Source: an uncultured Lachnospiraceae bacterium (GTDB lineage: Bacteria > Bacillota > Clostridia > Lachnospirales > Lachnospiraceae). Taken from it: a stretch of DNA of 64,000 nt. Shown here piece by piece: positions 58,080 through 64,000 of this stretch. The notes below the pieces were generated by a model. It did not search any database. It was not told where the DNA came from and saw nothing but the letters and a program-made list of their open reading frames with translations. Where the stretch lies: assembly GCA_947589095.1 (NCBI GenBank), contig CANQBX010000015.1, forward strand, positions 1-64,000, written 5' to 3'. The translations under genes were made by a program, and so were the position numbers. The first letter of the stretch is position 1. Each line of letters begins with the position of its first letter.

Positions 58080-59363
58080 ATGAGTAACTATCATTTTGAA
58101 ACACTGCAGCTTCACGTAGGACAGGAGCAGGCCGACCCGGCGACGGATTCCCGCGCCGTGCCGATCTACCAGACCACCTCCTATGTATTCCACAATTCGG
58201 CCCATGCGGCGGCCCGTTTCGGCCTGGCCGACGCCGGCAATATTTACGGCCGTCTGACCAACTCCACCCAGGACGTGCTGGAGAAGCGCCTGGCAGCCCT
58301 GGAGGGCGGCGTGGCGGCGCTGGCTCTGGCCTCCGGCGCGGCGGCCATCACCTATACGATCATGGCGCTGGCCCAGAAGGGCGACCATATCGTGTCCCAG
58401 AAGACCATTTACGGCGGCAGCTATAATCTGCTTGCCCATACGCTGAGCCAGTACGGCGTCACGACGACCTTTGTGGACGCTCATGATCTGGCGGAGGTGG
58501 AAGGCGCGATCCGGGAGAATACCAAGGCCATCTATCTGGAGACCCTGGGCAATCCCAACAGCGACATCCCGGACATTGACGCCATCGCGGCCATCGCCCA
58601 TAAGCACGGCCTGCCGCTGGTGATCGACAATACCTTCGGCACCCCATATCTGATCCGGCCCATCGAGCACGGCGCGGACATCGTGGTCCATTCCGCCACC
58701 AAGTTTATCGGCGGCCACGGCACCACCCTGGGCGGCATTATCGTGGATTCCGGCAAATTCGACTGGAAAGCCAGCGGCAGATACGCGCCCATCGCGGAGC
58801 CCAATCCCAGCTACCACGGCGTGTCCTTCGTGGACGCGGCGGGGCCGGCGGCCTTCGTGACCTATATCCGCGCGATCCTTCTGCGGGACACCGGCGCGAC
58901 CATTTCCCCGTTCAACGCCTTTCTGCTGTTGCAGGGCGTGGAGACGCTGTCCCTGCGTCTGGACCGCCACGCGGAGAATACGAAGAAGGTGGTGGAGTAC
59001 CTGGCGAAGCATCCGCAGGTAGAGAAGGTGAACCATCCGTCCCTGCCGGACCATCCGGACCACGCCCTCTATGAGAAATATTTCCCCAACGGCGGCGCCA
59101 GCATCTTCACATTCGAGATCAAAGGCGGCCAGGAGGAGGCGTACCGGTTCATCGACAGTCTGGAGATTTTCTCGCTGTTAGCCAATGTAGCCGACGTGAA
59201 GAGCCTGGTGATCCATCCGGCCACCACGACCCACTCCCAGCTGTCGGCGGAGGAGCTGGCCGATCAGGGCATCAAGCCCAACACGATCCGCCTGTCCATC
59301 GGGACCGAGCACATCGACGATATCATCGCGGATCTGGAGAAGGGGTTCGCGGCGGCGAGGTGA
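58080..59363 (+). CDS. metY: O-acetylhomoserine aminocarboxypropyltransferase / cysteine synthase
   Basis: FETLQLHVGQEQADPATDSRAVPIYQTTSYVF...YGRLTNSTQDVLEKRLAALEGG...VVHSATKFIGGHGTTLGGIIVDSGKFDW. Confidence 0.95.
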   Translation: MSNYHFETLQLHVGQEQADPATDSRAVPIYQTTSYVFHNSAHAAARFGLADAGNIYGRLTNSTQDVLEKRLAALEGGVAALALASGAAAITYTIMALAQKGDHIVSQKTIYGGSYNLLAHTLSQYGVTTTFVDAHDLAEVEGAIRENTKAIYLETLGNPNSDIPDIDAIAAIAHKHGLPLVIDNTFGTPYLIRPIEHGADIVVHSATKFIGGHGTTLGGIIVDSGKFDWKASGRYAPIAEPNPSYHGVSFVDAAGPAAFVTYIRAILLRDTGATISPFNAFLLLQGVETLSLRLDRHAENTKKVVEYLAKHPQVEKVNHPSLPDHPDHALYEKYFPNGGASIFTFEIKGGQEEAYRFIDSLEIFSLLANVADVKSLVIHPATTTHSQLSAEELADQGIKPNTIRLSIGTEHIDDIIADLEKGFAAAR

Positions 59364-59425
59364 CAGAGAAAAGAAATAAGACAAAATAGAAGAGCGCGGA
59401 AGATGTTCATTCTCCCGCAGAAGAT

Positions 59426-59456
59426 CCGGCGCCGCGGCAGTCAGCTGCGGCGCCGG
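59426..59456 (+). terminator. very stable GC hairpin downstream of metY
   Basis: CCGGCGCCGC...GCGGCGCCGG, perfect 10-bp arms. Confidence 0.5.
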
Positions 59457-59468
59457 ACTATTTGCATG

Positions 59469-59506
59469 CAAGAAGGGTGCAAGTAACACTCTTCTTGTAT
59501 TTTTAT
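59469..59506 (+). terminator. Rho-independent terminator
   Basis: CAAGAAGGGTG-CAAGTAA-CACTCTTCTTG followed by TATTTTTAT. Confidence 0.75.
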
Positions 59507-59554
59507 GCAAGAAGAGCACCGATGAAGGGGGGTACCGGAATACTGAAAAACGCG

Positions 59555-60514
59555 TCACGCCTTGTCGGGTTCATTCTCGCATGTGAGGATGACCACCGGC
59601 GAGGTCCCCTGCACGTATTCGCGTTTGTCCAGCTTCCTTTTGTAGAAGGGAAACGATTCCTTCACGGAATCAGGCAGCGTCAAAAACTGCGTGGGGGGGT
59701 AACCCGTATACTGTTTGAAACAGCGGTTGAACACGCGGATGTTGGTAAATCCGCAGGACAACGCCACGTCGATCATCTTGGCGTCCGTACTGCAGATCAT
59801 TTTCGCCGCATGCTCCACCCGCACCATGTTCAGATAGGAAATGTAATTGATCCCTACTACCTTGCTGAACGTCCTCGAGAAATGCTCGGAGCTTAAATTC
59901 ATCTGCCGCGCGGCGTCTTCCAGCGTGATGGTCTCGGCGTAATGCTCGTCGATATACGCCAGAAGCTGCCGGATATCGTGGAGACGTCCCAGACGGGGCT
60001 TGGCGCCCGGCATGGGGATAATATTGTTCAAATGGTAACGGCGGAGCGAGTACATGACGTCCTTCAGCTTCGCGGATACGATCTCTTTATAATAATCGTC
60101 CCGTTCTTCCAGCTCTGTGTGAACTGTATCGAACAGTTCCCGAATGGCGTCCGTCATACCGTATCGGTCAAGATCCTCCGCCGTGACCAGTGGTTTGAAG
60201 AAACAGGCCTGGTAATTGGGCCAGATAATATTCATATCGAACAGGATAAAATCGATCCGGTTCCGATACCGATGGCTGGGTATATAGTGCAGCGCACCCG
60301 TGTCGATGATGACCAGATCACCTTTCTTTGCGGAAATCTCCGAGTCCTCGATGCAGATATCTGCTTTCCCCCTGCGGATGTAGATCAGTTCAATCTCCTG
60401 ATGCCAGTGGGCCAGGCAGCCCATATTGTCGTAGCAGTCCTGCCATACCATGAATCCGGACGGATAATTCCTCACTTCATGAAGCCCTTTCATAGAATCC
60501 ATCTCCCTTTCCAT
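59555..60514 (-). CDS. AraC family transcriptional regulator with N-terminal cupin domain
   Basis: WHQEIELIYIRRGKADICIED...GDLVIIDTGALHYIPS and LEDAARQMNLSSEHFSRTFSKVVGINYISYLNMVRVEHA...GFTNIRVFNRCFKQYTGYPPTQF. Confidence 0.94.
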   Translation of the reverse strand: MEREMDSMKGLHEVRNYPSGFMVWQDCYDNMGCLAHWHQEIELIYIRRGKADICIEDSEISAKKGDLVIIDTGALHYIPSHRYRNRIDFILFDMNIIWPNYQACFFKPLVTAEDLDRYGMTDAIRELFDTVHTELEERDDYYKEIVSAKLKDVMYSLRRYHLNNIIPMPGAKPRLGRLHDIRQLLAYIDEHYAETITLEDAARQMNLSSEHFSRTFSKVVGINYISYLNMVRVEHAAKMICSTDAKMIDVALSCGFTNIRVFNRCFKQYTGYPPTQFLTLPDSVKESFPFYKRKLDKREYVQGTSPVVILTCENEPDKA

Positions 60515-60878
60515 TCCGAAAATACATCGCTGTGTAGCATTTTAACGATACGGTCCGGTATCCCCTTTTTAATTGTAGCAAAAACGTCAAGAAATGTCCA
60601 GTCATAATCAAATAATAGCGAGAAATGTGACAAAAAATACGATAAAATATGAACAAGATGTGAATCAAAGATGAATTAACACATTATTACTGGATATAAA
60701 TGGGAAATATGAAATTATAGAAAGCATATTTCAGATACTGCTAGTTAATTTTTCATAGACAGATTTTATCTCTTCCGCCTGCGGAAGGATAAAATAAATC
60801 AGGCCCACGGTACGGCCTGCGCCGTGCAGGGTCCTGCAGCTGAGAAAACAGCAATCAAAAAGAGGGGAAGGTGAGGAA

Positions 60879-62681
60879 ATGGCAAAAAGCCGACTGGTCG
60901 GCGAATACCCGGCGATCGGCATCCGGCCCGTCATCGACGCCCGCAAGGGCGCTCTGGACGTGCGGGGATCGCTGGAAGACCAGACTATGAGTATGGCAAA
61001 AGCTGCCGCCAGACTGTATGAGGAGAATCTCCGATACGCGGACGGCAGGCCGGTGCGGGTGGTCATCGCGGACACGACGATCGGGCGAGCGGGAGAGACG
61101 GCCGCCTGCCAGGCAAAGTTTGAGCGGGAGGGTGTGGCGATTACCCTGACCGTAACGCCCTGCTGGTGCTACGGCGCGGAAACCATGGATATGGACCGCA
61201 CTACCATCAAGGCTGTATGGGGCTTCAACGGCACGGAGCGTCCCGGCGCGGTGTATCTGGCGTCGGTGCTGGCGACCCACGCACAGAAGGGACTTCCGGC
61301 GTTCGGCATCTACGGTCACGAGGTCTGCGAGGCAGACGATACCTCGATCCCGGAGGATGTGAAGGAGAAGCTTCTCCGGTTCGGCCGGGCCGCGGTAGCG
61401 GCGGCATCCATGAGAGGCAAGTCCTATCTGCAGATCGGTTCCGCCTGTATGGGAATCGGCGGATCCATCATCGATACGGATTTCATTGAGTCCTATCTGG
61501 GAATGCGCGTGGAGTCGGTGGACGAGGTTGAGATCCTCCGCCGCATGAGCGAAGGCATTTACGACCACGACGAGTACGAACGGGCTCTGGCCTGGACGAA
61601 GCAGTACTGTAAAGAAGGTTTTGACAAGAATCCGGAGTTCATCCGCAAGAGCCGCGGGCAGAAGGACAGGGACTGGGAGTTCGTGGTGAAGATGATGGTC
61701 ATCATCAAGGAACTGATGTGCGGCTGCGACAGGCTGGATCCGAAGTTCTCCGAGGAGGCCATCGGCCACAACGCCATTGCGGCCGGCTTCCAGGGTCAGC
61801 GGCAGTGGACCGATTTCTATCCCAACGCCGACTTCGCTGAGGCGCTTCTGAATACCTCCTTTGACTGGGAAGGCGCGAGGGAACCCTACATCCTGGCCAC
61901 AGAAAACGATGTGCTGAACGGTCTGGGAATGCTTTTCATGAAGCTTCTGACCAACCGGGCGCAGATCTTCGCCGATGTGCGTACCTACTGGAGTCCCGAA
62001 GCAGTGAAGCGGGCGGCCGGGTATGAGCTGGAAGGAAAGGCGAAGGAGAACGGCGGTTTCATCCACCTGATCAATTCGGGCGCGGCATGTCTGGACGCCT
62101 GCGGAGAGGCGAAGGACGCGGACGGAAACGGCGTCATGAAGCAGTGGTGGGAGGTAACGGAGGAGGACCGGAAGGCGATCCTTAACGCGACCACCTGGAA
62201 CCCGGCGGATAACGGCTACTTCCGCGGAGGCGGCTATTCCTCCCGATTCCTCACAAGGGCCCAGATGCCGGTGACGATGATCCGTTTAAATCTTGTAAAG
62301 GGATTGGGTCCGGTGCTGCAGCTGGCGGAAGGCTGGACCGTGGCGCTGCCGGACGAGGTTTCGGACATTTTGTGGAAGCGGACCGACTACACCTGGCCGT
62401 GCACCTGGTTCACGCCGCGGTGCGACGGAAAGGAAGGAAGCCCGTTTAAGACGGCCTACGACGTGATGAACAAATGGGGAGCGAACCACGGAGCGATCAG
62501 TTACGGGCATATCGGAGCGGACATCATTACCTTCTGCTCCATGCTGCGGATCCCGGTGTGTATGCACAACGTACCGGCAGAGAAGATCTTCCGGCCGGCT
62601 GCGTGGAACGCGTTCGGAATGGATAGGGAAGGAGCGGACTTCAGGGCCTGCGCGGCGTATGGGTCGATGTATAAGAAGTGA
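60879..62681 (+). CDS. fucI: L-fucose isomerase
   Basis: [37 protein letters not shown]...[16 protein letters not shown]...[33 protein letters not shown]. Confidence 0.96.
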   Translation: MAKSRLVGEYPAIGIRPVIDARKGALDVRGSLEDQTMSMAKAAARLYEENLRYADGRPVRVVIADTTIGRAGETAACQAKFEREGVAITLTVTPCWCYGAETMDMDRTTIKAVWGFNGTERPGAVYLASVLATHAQKGLPAFGIYGHEVCEADDTSIPEDVKEKLLRFGRAAVAAASMRGKSYLQIGSACMGIGGSIIDTDFIESYLGMRVESVDEVEILRRMSEGIYDHDEYERALAWTKQYCKEGFDKNPEFIRKSRGQKDRDWEFVVKMMVIIKELMCGCDRLDPKFSEEAIGHNAIAAGFQGQRQWTDFYPNADFAEALLNTSFDWEGAREPYILATENDVLNGLGMLFMKLLTNRAQIFADVRTYWSPEAVKRAAGYELEGKAKENGGFIHLINSGAACLDACGEAKDADGNGVMKQWWEVTEEDRKAILNATTWNPADNGYFRGGGYSSRFLTRAQMPVTMIRLNLVKGLGPVLQLAEGWTVALPDEVSDILWKRTDYTWPCTWFTPRCDGKEGSPFKTAYDVMNKWGANHGAISYGHIGADIITFCSMLRIPVCMHNVPAEKIFRPAAWNAFGMDREGADFRACAAYGSMYKK

Positions 62682-62699
62682 GAATGTGAGGGGAAGGCA

Positions 62700-63611
62700 A
62701 TGCGGAATAAAAAGATGTTGCTTCGTATAAAGAAACATTGGCAGCTATATCTTCTTCTGCTTCCAGCTGTTCTGTATGTAGCAGTGTTTGATTATGCTCC
62801 AATGTACGGTCTTCTGGGTGCATTTGAAAATTTTAAGCCATATTTGGGATATCTGCGAAGCGAGTGGGTCGGTTTTTTGCATTTTGAACGATTCTTTAGT
62901 ACGAATGCATTCGCAAAAATCGTGCCGAACACAATAAAACTGTCAGTATATTCCTTGGTGGCAGGCTTTCCTATTCCGATTATATTGGCATTATGCCTGA
63001 ATTATGTTCCGTCAGTAAAATTTAAAAAACTGGTTCAGAATATCACTTATGCGCCGCACTTTATTTCTGTGGTTGTATTGGTAAGTATGGTGAACGTGTT
63101 TTTTGGGACAAATAATGGGTTGATTAATGGCATAAGAGATTCGCTGGGGATGGATAGAATCCTTTTCATAGGCGATCCTGACATATTTCGGCATCTTTAT
63201 GTATGGAGTGGCGTATGGCAGGGTATGGGATGGGGAAGTATAATTTATATTTCGGCCTTGTCTTCTGTAGATCCGGGGCTTCATGAATCTGCGATTGTGG
63301 ATGGAGCATCGATTCTGCAGAGGATCCGATACATAGATATTCCAACGATAGTTCCGGTTATAGTTACGCTTTTGATTCTGGACGCAGGAAAGGTTATGAG
63401 CGTTGGTTTTGATAAAGTGTTTCTGATGCAGAATTCACTGAATCTTTCTGCGAGTGAAGTAATAGCGACCTATGTATATAAAAGAGGACTATTAAATGCG
63501 GAGTATGGATATTCGACGGCAGTTGGCCTGTTTAATTCAGTGATTAATCTGATTTTATTGATTACAGTAAATCAGATATCTAAGAAAGTCAGCGATATTG
63601 GTATTTTGTGA
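62700..63611 (+). CDS. ABC transporter permease (LplB-type), AT-rich
   Basis: LLLPAVLYVAVFDYAPMYGLLGAFENFKPYLGYLRSEWVGFLHFERFF...LHESAIVDGASILQRIRYIDIPTIVPV. Confidence 0.92.
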   Translation: MRNKKMLLRIKKHWQLYLLLLPAVLYVAVFDYAPMYGLLGAFENFKPYLGYLRSEWVGFLHFERFFSTNAFAKIVPNTIKLSVYSLVAGFPIPIILALCLNYVPSVKFKKLVQNITYAPHFISVVVLVSMVNVFFGTNNGLINGIRDSLGMDRILFIGDPDIFRHLYVWSGVWQGMGWGSIIYISALSSVDPGLHESAIVDGASILQRIRYIDIPTIVPVIVTLLILDAGKVMSVGFDKVFLMQNSLNLSASEVIATYVYKRGLLNAEYGYSTAVGLFNSVINLILLITVNQISKKVSDIGIL

Positions 63612-63621
63612 GGAGGCGGCA

Positions 63622-64000
63622 ATGAGAATCTTTGGAAAAGACAGAGTGTTTGTTTTCCTGAATTACATATTGGCTACTGTATTTCTCCTGATTGCGCTTT
63701 ATCCGCTTTATTTTGTAGTTATCGCTTCTTTTAGCAGTGCAGATGCAGTAGTACAGGGGAAGGTTCTGCTTTACCCGCAAGGAATTACATTGTCAGGTTA
63801 TAAAGCTATGCTTGAGCATACAGAGATATGGAGTGGATATTACTATGCAATCCTGTATACCATTGTGGGAACAATAATCAACCTGATTTGTACAATACCA
63901 GCTGCGTATGCTCTTTCAAGGCGGACGCTGCCGTTTCGGTGGGGAATTAATCTTTATTTTATGATAACCATGTTTTTGAGTGGTGGATTGATTCCGCTTT
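63622..64000 (+). CDS. carbohydrate ABC transporter permease, truncated by window edge
   Basis: MRIFGKDRVFVFLNYILATVFLLIALYPLYFVVIASFSSADAVVQGKVLLYPQGITLSGYKAML... runs off the end; not in the ORF track. Confidence 0.85.
   Translation, partial: MRIFGKDRVFVFLNYILATVFLLIALYPLYFVVIASFSSADAVVQGKVLLYPQGITLSGYKAMLEHTEIWSGYYYAILYTIVGTIINLICTIPAAYALSRRTLPFRWGINLYFMITMFLSGGLIPL

Overview
The window is a 64 kb stretch of a GC-rich, spore-forming Firmicutes chromosome, probably Lachnospiraceae-like. The lineage is inferred from SpoVAD/SpoVAE, the clostridial SSB variant, DUF4250 and LplB/YtcP-type sugar permeases. I see no rRNA, tRNA, CRISPR array or intact transposase. Main blocks: (1) alpha-glucan use (malQ, LacI regulator, glycogen-debranching enzyme, HAD, GH31); (2) rubrerythrin and CIRCE-controlled clpB; (3) a Ca/Na-type antiporter behind a probable Mn2+ (yybP-ykoY) riboswitch; (4) cardiolipin synthase and acyltransferases, pheA; (5) DUF815 ATPase-ppx-ppk; (6) spoVAD-spoVAE and a class A PBP; (7) typA, an SSB-like protein and a CobO-like protein; (8) a lysine riboswitch with dapA-dapB; (9) an amino-sugar/muropeptide scavenging locus (BadF kinase, ROK kinase, GH4, ABC importer, murQ, MurR/RpiR, nagZ); (10) a sulfur block (FNT channel, DAACS symporter, Rrf2, cysK, metY); (11) AraC-fucI followed abruptly by AT-rich ABC permeases. 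The least expected signals are recurrent in-frame short tandem repeats (27, 30 and 36 bp) inside conserved enzyme genes plus an intergenic ~36 bp array, the Mn-type riboswitch on a CaCA antiporter, a minus-strand terminator embedded in nagZ coding sequence, and the GH4-centred muropeptide locus. All assignments come from reading the sequence by eye; no database search was run.
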